A stretch of 43,213 bases of DNA from Streptomyces sp. UW30 (GTDB lineage Bacteria; Actinomycetota; Actinomycetes; Streptomycetales; Streptomycetaceae): NCBI RefSeq assembly GCF_008042075.1, contig NZ_RDBN01000053.1, positions 680,878 through 724,090 on the forward strand. The letters run 5' to 3'. Position numbers and translations under genes: made by a program. The notes below the pieces were generated by a model. The model was not told the DNA's origin, ran no database searches, and saw only the letters and a list, made by a program, of their open reading frames with translations. Shown piece after piece: positions 8,287-16,212 of the stretch; within the stretch, counting starts at the first letter, position 1, and every line of letters begins with the position of its first letter.

Positions 8287-9750
8287 ATGGAGAACCGCAC
8301 CGTGAGCGCCCCGGACGACGATGCCGTGGAGAACGAACAGGCAGCGCCGGTAAGCCGCCCGCGCGTCCGGCGGCGGGTGCTGCTCGCCGCGGTGGCGGGG
8401 TGTGCCGTGCTCGGCGTGGTGCTGGCGCTGGTGCCGTGGGGGCAGGGCGGGACCCGGGCGCCCGGGCCGGCGCCGGGGGCGCAGGCGCTGACCGCGGTCA
8501 CCACGGGCGTGGCGGCCGCGCTGCCCGATCTGGCGGTGCTGATCGACGAGCGGGAGCGGCATCTGCGGACCCGTCCGAGGGACGCCGAGGCGTGGGCCGT
8601 GCTGGGGGCGGCGTATGTGGAGCAGGGCCGGCGGACCGCCGAGCCGGCGAACTACCCGAAGGCGGAGGACGCGCTGCGTACGTCCCTGAAGGTGCGGGCG
8701 CGCAACGCCGAGGCGCTGGACGGCATGGCGGCGCTGGCGAACGCGCGGCGGGACTTCCGGGCGGCGCGCACCTGGAGCGAGGCGGCGCTGAAGGCGGACC
8801 GCAAGCGGTGGGCGACGTATCCGCAGCTGATCGACGCGCACACCGGGCTGGGTCAGTACAAGGCGGCCAAGCGGGCGCTGGACCGGCTGCTGGAGCTGCG
8901 CTCGGGGCCGGCGACGCTGGCGTGGGCGGCGGGCGTGTACCGGGACCGGGGCTGGCGGGAGGACGCGGCGGCCGCGCTGTCGGACGCGGCGGCGGGCGCC
9001 GAGGCCCCGGCCGAGCGGGCGGCGTATCTGGAGCGGGGCGGGCAGCTCGCCTGGGAGCGCGGCGACTTGGAGGTGGCGCTGCGGCACTTCCAGGAGGCGG
9101 TGCGGCTCGACCCCGACCAGCGGGCGGCGCTCGCCGGTCAGGGGCGGACGCTGGCGGCGCTGGGCCGAACGACGGAGGCGCTGAACGCCTACCGGGTGGC
9201 CTTCGCCAAGCAGCCGAATCCCGAGTACGCACTGGAGCTGGGCGAGCTGTACGAGTCGCTGGGGCTCGGGCAGGCGGCTCGGGTGCAGTACGACCTGCTG
9301 CGGGAGCGGGCGGCGCGGGGCGCGGCCGGTGGGGTGGACGAGGAGCTCGTGCTCGGCCGTTTCGAGGCGGACCACGGTGACGTGGAGTCGGCCGTGCGGC
9401 GGCTGCGGGCCGAGTGGCGGGTGCAGCCGGGGATCGCGGTGACCGACGCGCTGGGGTGGGCGCTGCACCGGGCCGGGAAGGACAAGGAGGCGCTGAAGCT
9501 CGCGCGGGTGGCGACCGACCGGCACCGCGGGGGCGGGGTGCGCGACGCGCTGTACGTGTACCACCTGGGGATGATCGAGCGGGAGCTGGAGATGCCGGGG
9601 GCCGCGCGACGGCATCTGCAGGAGGCGCTGCGGATCCATCCCCACTTCTCGCCGACGCGGGTGCCGCTGGCCGAGCAGGCGTTGGAGGAGCTGGGCGAGC
9701 CGTCGGTGCAGGACGTGCCGGACATGGAGGCGAAGCCCGAGAAGGACTGA
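8287..9750 (+). CDS. Membrane-anchored tetratricopeptide repeat protein, 487 aa
   Basis: ATG at 8287. A short cytoplasmic head is followed by one transmembrane segment at about residues 29-48 (VLLAAVAGCAVLGVVLALVP). The remainder is helical TPR repeats, e.g. AEAWAVLGAAYVEQGRRTAEP, AEALDGMAALANARRDF, GDLEVALRHFQEAVRLDPDQ, TEALNAYRVAFAKQPNPEYALELGELYESLGL and GAARRHLQEALRIHP. The repeats should face outside the cell as a protein-interaction scaffold. No enzymatic motif is seen. It is convergent with hpd, from which it is separated by a 15-bp-stem terminator. Confidence 0.8.
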   Translation: MENRTVSAPDDDAVENEQAAPVSRPRVRRRVLLAAVAGCAVLGVVLALVPWGQGGTRAPGPAPGAQALTAVTTGVAAALPDLAVLIDERERHLRTRPRDAEAWAVLGAAYVEQGRRTAEPANYPKAEDALRTSLKVRARNAEALDGMAALANARRDFRAARTWSEAALKADRKRWATYPQLIDAHTGLGQYKAAKRALDRLLELRSGPATLAWAAGVYRDRGWREDAAAALSDAAAGAEAPAERAAYLERGGQLAWERGDLEVALRHFQEAVRLDPDQRAALAGQGRTLAALGRTTEALNAYRVAFAKQPNPEYALELGELYESLGLGQAARVQYDLLRERAARGAAGGVDEELVLGRFEADHGDVESAVRRLRAEWRVQPGIAVTDALGWALHRAGKDKEALKLARVATDRHRGGGVRDALYVYHLGMIERELEMPGAARRHLQEALRIHPHFSPTRVPLAEQALEELGEPSVQDVPDMEAKPEKD

Positions 9751-9786
9751 GCGGGCCGAAGGGGCCGGGGAAGGCGTGGTCGGTTC

Positions 9787-9828
9787 CTCCGGTCGTGCGG
9801 GCCCCCCGTGGCACCCGCACGACCGGAG
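9787..9828. terminator. Bidirectional hairpin terminator between the TPR gene and hpd
   Basis: A perfect 15-bp inverted repeat: CTCCGGTCGTGCGGG at 9787-9801 pairs with CCCGCACGACCGGAG at 9814-9828, with a 12-nt loop. It is centred between the two convergent stop codons (9750 and 9844). There is no U-run, as is usual for Streptomyces hairpin terminators. Confidence 0.85.
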
Positions 9829-9843
9829 CGACTCAGTCGGCCG

Positions 9844-11048
<1,205 letters not shown>

Positions 11049-11116
11049 CATGCTTAGTGCAGGGTCCGTTTCTGCTGGCTGTCTGTACAGGATGACCACC
11101 GCACCGGGAGGCTGCC

Positions 11117-11596
11117 ATGGCGATCGATCATCTGGACGGGCGGATCATCGTGCTGCTGGCGCGCGAGCCTCGGATCGGGGTGCTGGAGATGTCCCGGCGG
11201 CTGGGGGTGGCCCGCGGGACCGTGCAGGCGCGGCTGGACCGGCTTCAGTCGAACGGAGTCATCCGAGGATTCGGTCCCGAGGTGGATCCGGCCGCGCTCG
11301 GGTATCCGGTCACCGCGTTCGCGACGCTCCAGATCCGCCAGGGGCAAGGGCCGGACGTACGGGCGCACTTGGCGACCGTGCCGGAGGTGCTGGAGCTGCA
11401 CACCACCACCGGGACCGGGGACATGATGTGCCGGCTCGTGGCGCGCTCCAACGCCGACCTCCAGCGTGTGATCGACCGGGTTGTCGGCTTCGATGGGATC
11501 GTCCGGGCCTCCACCGCGATCGTGATGGAGAACCCCGTTCCGCTGCGGATCATCCCGCTGGTGGAGCAGGCGGCGGAGGACCGGGACCGCAGCTAG
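11117..11596 (+). CDS. Lrp/AsnC-family transcriptional regulator
   Basis: 159 aa; ATG at 11117 preceded by CCGGGAGG. The N-terminal winged helix covers residues ~3-60: HLDGRIIVLLAREPRIGVLE, MSRRLGVARGTVQARLDRLQ, SNGVIRGFGPEVDPAALGYP. The C-terminal RAM effector domain follows, with the typical strand VTAFATLQIRQG, VPEVLELHTTTGTGDMMCRLVARS and the final IVMENPVPLRIIPLVEQ. Such regulators sense amino acids or keto acids. Given the divergent hpd gene, a tyrosine-derived ligand is likely, but that is inference from position. Confidence 0.9.
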   Translation: MAIDHLDGRIIVLLAREPRIGVLEMSRRLGVARGTVQARLDRLQSNGVIRGFGPEVDPAALGYPVTAFATLQIRQGQGPDVRAHLATVPEVLELHTTTGTGDMMCRLVARSNADLQRVIDRVVGFDGIVRASTAIVMENPVPLRIIPLVEQAAEDRDRS

Positions 11597-11638
11597 CCCG
11601 GGCCGGCAACCGGCCCGCGACCCGGTGGGGTGAGTCCT

Positions 11639-12286
11639 GTGAGCTTCTGGGAGTACCTGGGCAACCGCCACCAGCAGCTGCTCACCGACGCCTTCCAGCA
11701 CGCCAGCGCCGTCCTGCAGTGCATGGTCGTGGCGACCGTGATCGGGGTGCTGATCGGGGTGGCCACCTATCGCAGCGAGTGGGCCGGCAACTTCGCCACG
11801 CTGACCACCTCGGGCATCCTGACCGTTCCGTCGCTGGCCATGATCGGTCTGCTCATCCCGATCGTGGGACTGGGCGTGGCGCCCACGGTGATCGCGCTGA
11901 CGCTGTACGGGCTGCTGCCTATCGTGCGCAACTCGATCGTCGGGCTGCGCGGTGTCGACCCGTCCCTCGTGGACGCGGCCAAGGGCATCGGGATGTCCCG
12001 GCTCATCCGGCTGCTGAAGGTGGAGCTGCCGCTGGCCTGGCCGCCGATCCTGACCGGGATCCGGGTCGCCACACAGATGCTGATGGGCATCGCGGCCATC
12101 GCGGCGTACGCCTCGGGCCCCGGCCTCGGCAATGTGATCTTCCGTGGTCTCGCCTCGCTGGGCAGCGCGAACGCGCTCAACCAGGTGCTCGCGGGCACGA
12201 TCGGGATCATCATCCTGGCGCTGCTGTTCGACGCCGCGTACGTCCTGATCGGGCGGCTGACGATCTCCAGGGGGATCCGTGCCTGA
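11639..12286 (+). CDS. Choline/glycine-betaine ABC transporter permease 1 (OpuBB/ProW type)
   Basis: 215 aa. The GTG at 11639 has GGTGGGG at good spacing; a GTG at 11630 would add three residues. There are five or six hydrophobic segments, e.g. VVATVIGVLIGVATY, GILTVPSLAMIGLLIPIVGL and IGIIILALLFDAAYVLIG. The EAA-like cytoplasmic loop, the docking site for the ATPase, is VDAAKGIGMSRLIRLLKVELP followed by PPILTGIR. This is the first gene of a tightly packed operon; its stop overlaps the GTG of the ATPase (GTGCCTGA). The system probably imports quaternary ammonium osmoprotectants. Confidence 0.9.
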   Translation: MSFWEYLGNRHQQLLTDAFQHASAVLQCMVVATVIGVLIGVATYRSEWAGNFATLTTSGILTVPSLAMIGLLIPIVGLGVAPTVIALTLYGLLPIVRNSIVGLRGVDPSLVDAAKGIGMSRLIRLLKVELPLAWPPILTGIRVATQMLMGIAAIAAYASGPGLGNVIFRGLASLGSANALNQVLAGTIGIIILALLFDAAYVLIGRLTISRGIRA

Positions 12287-13529
12287 GAGCAGCGGTCACG
12301 ACGACCACCACGGTGCCTCCATCGAGCTGGAGAACCTGACGAAGCACTATCCGGGCAATCCGCAGCCGGCCGTGGACAACGTGAACATGGAGATCAAGGC
12401 GGGCGAGGTCGTCATCCTCGTCGGCCCCTCCGGCTGCGGGAAGTCGACGACGCTGAAGATGATCAACCGGTTGATCGAACCGACCGGCGGCCGCATCCGC
12501 ATCGGCGGCGAGGACGTCACCGACATCGACCCGGTGAAGCTGCGCCGCAAGGTCGGCTACGCGATCCAGTCCGCCGGGTTGTTCCCGCACATGACGGTCG
12601 CGCAGAACATCGCGCTCGTACCGAAGATGATCGGCTGGTCCAAGGCGCGGATCGCGTCCCGGGTCGAGGAGCTGCTGGACCTCGTCGGGCTGGACCCCGG
12701 GGAGTTCCGCAGCCGCTACCCGCGCCAGCTGTCCGGCGGCCAGCAGCAACGCGTCGGCGTGGCAAGGGCGTTGGCGGCCGATCCCCCCGTCCTGCTGATG
12801 GACGAGCCGTTCGGCGCGGTCGACCCGATCACCCGCGACCATCTCCAGGACGAGCTGATCAGGCTCCAGCACGAGCTGCACAAGACGATCGTCTTCGTCA
12901 CCCATGACTTCGACGAGGCCATCAAGCTCGGTGACCGAATCGCCGTCCTGCGCGAGCGCTCGCACATCGCCCAGTTCGACACCCCGGAGGCGATCCTCAC
13001 CAACCCGGCGGACGACTTCGTGTCCGGGTTCGTGGGGGCCGGGGCGGCGCTGAAGCGGCTGAACCTGTCCCGCGTACGGGATGTGGAGATCACCGACTAT
13101 CCGACGGTGACCGTCGACGACCCGCTCCAGGAGATCTTCAACCGGCTCCGGTCCAGCGGTACGAACGAGATCCTGCTGCTCGACAAGCGGGGCCGGCCCT
13201 ACAAGTGGCTGCGGCGCGGCGATCTGATGCGGGCCAGGGGTTCGCTGGCACGGGCCGGGACGCTGGTGCACGACACGGTGACGCGGGACGCCACCCTGCG
13301 GGACGCCCTGGAGGCGGTCCTCACCGACAACGCGGGGCGGGCCGTGGTGACCGGGCGGCGCGGTGAGTACACGGGTGTCGTCGACATGGAGACGCTGATG
13401 AACTCCGTGCACGAGCTGCTGGAGGCCGACCGGCTGGAGGCGCTGGAGGCACAGCACGAGCTGGAGGGGGCGCGGGCGGAGCGGACGCATGCCGAGCAGG
13501 AGGGCCCAGGAGTGGAGAGGAAGGCGTGA
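12279..13529 (+). CDS. Choline/glycine-betaine ABC transporter ATP-binding protein with CBS domains
   Basis: 416 aa; GTG at 12279 overlapping the permease stop. The nucleotide-binding domain has Walker A GPSGCGKST (~residues 48-56), a Q-loop (AIQSAGLFPHMTV), the signature LSGGQQQRVGVARALA, Walker B VLLMDEPFGAVDP and the switch VTHDFDEA. After ~270 come CBS-type regulatory repeats (VTVDDPLQEIFNRLRSSG ... ATLRDALEAVLTDNAGRAVV), as in OpuA/ProV-like ATPases that sense ionic strength. A charged Glu/Ala-rich tail ends the protein. The stop overlaps a well-placed GTG at 13526 that is not in the frame of the next permease (see the finding at 13514-13580). Confidence 0.95.
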   Translation: MPESSGHDDHHGASIELENLTKHYPGNPQPAVDNVNMEIKAGEVVILVGPSGCGKSTTLKMINRLIEPTGGRIRIGGEDVTDIDPVKLRRKVGYAIQSAGLFPHMTVAQNIALVPKMIGWSKARIASRVEELLDLVGLDPGEFRSRYPRQLSGGQQQRVGVARALAADPPVLLMDEPFGAVDPITRDHLQDELIRLQHELHKTIVFVTHDFDEAIKLGDRIAVLRERSHIAQFDTPEAILTNPADDFVSGFVGAGAALKRLNLSRVRDVEITDYPTVTVDDPLQEIFNRLRSSGTNEILLLDKRGRPYKWLRRGDLMRARGSLARAGTLVHDTVTRDATLRDALEAVLTDNAGRAVVTGRRGEYTGVVDMETLMNSVHELLEADRLEALEAQHELEGARAERTHAEQEGPGVERKA

Positions 13530-13574
13530 GCACTCCGGAGGCTCCCCGGCCGGCAGGGGTTCAGGAGACGTCCG

Positions 13575-14366
13575 GTGCCGCTGGTCAGGCCGCATCCGGA
13601 GGCCGCCACCAGCAACCCGGACAAGCCTCCCGCCCGGAAGGTGAGCTGGCAGAAGCTGACCGTCGTACCGGCCCTGCTGGTGGTGATGCTGCTGGCGACC
13701 TGGCTGTGGTTCCAGCAGGCGGACCTGGACGCGATCTCCGAGAACGCGCTGGCACACGGGCAGGTCTCCACCGCCCTTCAGGAGCAGATCGAACTCACGG
13801 CGATCTCCACCTTCTTCGTGCTGATCATCGCGATCCCGGTGGGCATCCTGCTGACCCGGCGGGCGTTCCGGAAGGCCACCCCGGTGGTCATGGCGATCGC
13901 CAACATGGGCCAGGCGACCCCGGCGATCGGTCTGCTCGCCCTGCTGGTGATCTGGCTGGGCATCGGCCGCAGGGCCGCCCTGATCGGCATGATCGCGTAC
14001 GCCGCCCTGCCCGTGCTGTCCAACACGATCGCCGGGCTCAAGGCGAACGACCCGACGCTGCTGGAGGCGGCCCGCGGCATCGGCATGTCCCAGACGGGCG
14101 TGCTGACCCGGGTCGAACTGCCGCTGGCGGTCCCGCTGATCCTGGCGGGTGTGCGCACGGCCCTGGTCCTGAACGTCGGTACGGCGACGCTCGCGGTCTT
14201 CGGCGGGGGCGGCGGCCTGGGCGTGCTGATCACGGCCGGCATCACCAACCAGCGCATGCCGGTCCTGGTCCTGGGCTCGATCCTCACGGTCGCCCTGGCC
14301 CTGCTGGTGGACTGGCTGGCCTCACTGGCCGAACTGCTGCTGCGGCCGCGGGGGTTGGACGTATGA
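13575..14366 (+). CDS. Choline/glycine-betaine ABC transporter permease 2
   Basis: 263 aa from GTG 13575, which has AGGAGA 7 nt upstream. The permease core begins at about residue 22 (VSWQKLTVVPALLVVMLLAT) and shows the same EAA loop as permease 1 (LEAARGIGMSQTGVLTRVELP), with several membrane segments. Residues 2-14 are unusual: they are encoded by one arm of a 42-bp perfect inverted repeat whose partner encodes the lipobox of the next gene. Upstream, a GTGA overlapping the ATPase stop, with a very strong ribosome site, opens a different frame. This suggests the original start was 13526 and that the repeat changed the frame. Its stop overlaps the next start as ATGA. Confidence 0.85.
   Translation: MPLVRPHPEAATSNPDKPPARKVSWQKLTVVPALLVVMLLATWLWFQQADLDAISENALAHGQVSTALQEQIELTAISTFFVLIIAIPVGILLTRRAFRKATPVVMAIANMGQATPAIGLLALLVIWLGIGRRAALIGMIAYAALPVLSNTIAGLKANDPTLLEAARGIGMSQTGVLTRVELPLAVPLILAGVRTALVLNVGTATLAVFGGGGGLGVLITAGITNQRMPVLVLGSILTVALALLVDWLASLAELLLRPRGLDV
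13577..13618. repeat. Left arm of a perfect 42-bp inverted repeat (in the permease 2 start region)
   Basis: All 42 bases of 13577-13618 are the exact reverse complement of 14393-14434, 774 bp apart. This arm begins at the third base of the permease GTG start codon and covers codons 2-14. Similarity stops sharply on both sides, so it is a discrete copy rather than a long duplication. Confidence 0.97.
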
Positions 14367-15322
14367 GGCGGCGCACGGTCCTGCTCGCGGCGGGGTTGCT
14401 GGTGGCGGCCTCCGGATGCGGCCTGACCAGCGGCTCCCCGATGGTCGACGACGTACGGCCCGCAACGATCGGACGGGGTGAGCCACTGAAGGGCGCCGAA
14501 CTGACGGTGACGTCGAAGTCATTCACCGAGCAGCTCATCCTCGGCGCGATCATGGGCATCGCCTTCCAGGCGGCCGGCGCGGAGGTGCTCGACCGCACCG
14601 GGATCCAGGGGTCCATCGGCAGCCGTGAGGCGGTCGTGAAGGGGGACGCGGACGCCGCGTACGAGTACACGGGCACGGCCTGGATCACCTACCTGGGGCA
14701 CAGCGATCCCGTCGTCGACCCTCAGGAGCAGTGGGAGGCCGTGCGGAAGGAAGACGCGCACAACGGGCTGACCTGGCTGGCGCCGTCCGCGCTGGACAAC
14801 ACGTACGCCCTGGCGATGAACCAGGAGAACCACAAGAAGTACCGGACGAACGACCTCTCCGAGGTCGCCGCGCTGTCGAAGTCCGACCCCGCCGCGGTGA
14901 CGCTGTGCGTGGAGGTCGAGTTCGCGAACCGGGCGGACGGGCTGCCGGGCATGCAGAAGGCGTACGGCATGAACGTGCCCACGAAGGACATCACCCAGAT
15001 GGACACCGGGATCATCTACACGCAGGTGGCGAAGGGGAGTTGCACCTACGGCGAGGTCTTCACGACGGACGGCCGCATCAAGTCCATGAACCTCGTGGTG
15101 ATGGACGACGACAAGCACTTCTTCCCCAACTACAACGCCGCCCCGGTGATCAACACCAAGACCCTGAAGAGGTGGCCGGCGATCCCGGAGATCCTCGACC
15201 CGATCACCAAGAAGCTGAACAACACGGTCGCCCAGGACCTGAACGCGAAGGTGGATGTGGACGGGGAGGATCCGCATCAGGTGGCGTTGGACTGGATGAA
15301 GGAGGAGGGGTTCGTCAAGTAG
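14363..15322 (+). CDS. Choline/glycine-betaine ABC transporter substrate-binding lipoprotein (OpuAC/OpuBC type)
   Basis: 319 aa; the ATG at 14363 overlaps the permease stop (ATGA). Residues 1-19 are a lipoprotein signal: MRRRTVLLAAGLLVAASGC, with acylated Cys19. The mature part starts the OpuAC domain at ~48 (AELTVTSKSFTEQLILGAI), followed by GSREAVVKGDADAAYEYTGT, WLAPSALDNTYALAM and a C-terminal ...ITKKLNNTVAQDLNAKVDVD. This is the pattern of periplasmic-type choline/betaine-binding proteins. It is the last gene of the four-gene operon. Codons 11-24, including the lipobox, form one arm of the 42-bp inverted repeat. Confidence 0.92.
   Translation: MRRRTVLLAAGLLVAASGCGLTSGSPMVDDVRPATIGRGEPLKGAELTVTSKSFTEQLILGAIMGIAFQAAGAEVLDRTGIQGSIGSREAVVKGDADAAYEYTGTAWITYLGHSDPVVDPQEQWEAVRKEDAHNGLTWLAPSALDNTYALAMNQENHKKYRTNDLSEVAALSKSDPAAVTLCVEVEFANRADGLPGMQKAYGMNVPTKDITQMDTGIIYTQVAKGSCTYGEVFTTDGRIKSMNLVVMDDDKHFFPNYNAAPVINTKTLKRWPAIPEILDPITKKLNNTVAQDLNAKVDVDGEDPHQVALDWMKEEGFVK
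14393..14434. repeat. Right arm of the 42-bp inverted repeat (lipobox codons of the binding protein)
   Basis: This arm spans exactly codons 11 to 24 of the binding protein (GLLVAASGCGLTSG), starting and ending on codon boundaries. Because the encoded sequence is a normal lipobox, this arm is probably the original and 13577-13618 the inverted copy. Confidence 0.97.
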
Positions 15323-15368
15323 GGGGTTGGGGCTGGGAGTTGGGCGTTGAGAGTTCCAAAGAAGTCCT

Positions 15369-15400
15369 TGCAAAGGAACCGTTGCACAACTACCTTTGCA
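15369..15400. promoter_or_regulatory. Nested palindromic operator just before the ArsR-like gene
   Basis: Outer arms TGCAAAGG (15369-15376) and CCTTTGCA (15393-15400) enclose a second palindrome GTTGCACAAC (15381-15390). The two centres differ by only 1 bp. It ends four bases before the ATG at 15404, a position typical of autoregulation. TTGCA half-sites recur three times. Confidence 0.7.
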
Positions 15401-15403
15401 TGC

Positions 15404-16003
15404 ATGGCCGGAGAGCACAACGTACGGAAACTCGACGCCCGTTCACTGCGCGGGCTCGCGCATCCCCTGAGGATGGAGCTGCTCGGCGCGCTGCGACGGC
15501 ACGGGCCGGCCACCGCGTCGATGCTCGCCGAACGACTTCACGAGTCCAGCGGCGCCACCAGCTATCACCTACGGCAACTCGCCGCGCACGGATTCGTCGA
15601 GGACGCGCCGGAGCGCGGGAAGGGGCGGGAGCGGTGGTGGAAGGTGGTCGAGCAGGGCATCGCGATGCAGGAGGACCTGTATCAGTCCACCGATCCGGCG
15701 GTGCGCGGCGCAGCCGAGGTCTTTCTGCACGAGATGGTCTCTCAGCACACCCGTGACCTGACGACCTGGGTGGCCACCCGCGACGAATGGGGGCCCGCAT
15801 GGCAGGAGAACCACGCCATGGACCTCAGCGACTGGGAACTGCGCCTGACCCCCGCGCTCGCCCGTGAACTCATCGCCAAGGTCCACGAGTTGATCCGAAC
15901 GTACGACGACCTCGACGTCCCCGAGGACTCCCCCGAAGCGGAGTACGTCCGCTTCCACACGCACGTCTTCCCCATCGCCACGGACCGAAAGAGACCCCAG
16001 TGA
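15404..16003 (+). CDS. ArsR-like winged-helix transcriptional regulator, 199 aa
   Basis: The ATG at 15404 gives MAGEHNVRKLDARSLRGLAH. The winged helix-turn-helix occupies residues ~8-75: RGLAHPLRMELLGALRRHGP, ATASMLAERLHESSGATSYH, LRQLAAHGFVEDAPERGKGR. The YHLRQL recognition helix and the ERWWK wing are typical of this Streptomyces group. A C-terminal helical part with no metal-binding cysteines follows, so it is not a metal sensor. No ribosome site precedes the ATG and the operator ends four bases before it, so the message may be nearly leaderless. Its stop overlaps the start of the next gene (GTGA), so the two are coupled. Relatives often sit beside MFS genes; here an inserted element follows. 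Confidence 0.85.
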   Translation: MAGEHNVRKLDARSLRGLAHPLRMELLGALRRHGPATASMLAERLHESSGATSYHLRQLAAHGFVEDAPERGKGRERWWKVVEQGIAMQEDLYQSTDPAVRGAAEVFLHEMVSQHTRDLTTWVATRDEWGPAWQENHAMDLSDWELRLTPALARELIAKVHELIRTYDDLDVPEDSPEAEYVRFHTHVFPIATDRKRPQ

Positions 16004-16188
16004 TCGACCCGGAGACCCATCGCGCCTTACACCGCATCCGCGCCGCCGAACTCCACGCCCAGGCCAAGGCCCACCGGCTGGCCTGCTCGGCCAAGCCCCC
16101 GCGGGGCCTGCGCACCCGCCTCGGCTGGACCCTCGTAGAACTCGGCCTGCGCCTCGCCACCCCCCGGCCGCCGGCGCTCGCGCACTAG
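16000..16188 (+). CDS. Small basic protein, 62 aa, coupled to the ArsR-like regulator
   Basis: GTG at 16000, overlapping the regulator stop as GTGA. The protein has a His/Arg-rich helix (THRALHRIRAAELHAQAKAHRL) and an amphipathic C-terminal helix (RTRLGWTLVELGLRLA). No cysteine pair or membrane segment is seen that would give a function. Codon 10 is TTA (16027-16029), so translation may depend on the bldA tRNA. Its TAG stop lies in the CTAG that borders the inserted element at 16189. Confidence 0.65.
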   Translation: MIDPETHRALHRIRAAELHAQAKAHRLACSAKPPRGLRTRLGWTLVELGLRLATPRPPALAH

Positions 16189-16205
16189 GCCGTGTATCGG
16201 AAGTG
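16189..16205. repeat. Left terminal inverted repeat of the composite element
   Basis: Reads inward GCCGTGTATCGGAAGTG; it differs from the right end by one base (16200). Similarity with the right end extends weakly to ~22 bp and then stops, so only the tip of an IS copy is left here. Confidence 0.8.
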
Positions 16206-16212
16206 AATCCGC

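Noticed and set aside
13526..14362. Open frame from GTG 13526 that runs into the binding-protein gene as one 598-codon frame
   Set aside because: Between 13526 and 14362 it is out of frame with the conserved permease and gives Gly/Arg/Pro-rich nonsense. The lipoprotein signal starts cleanly at ATG 14363.
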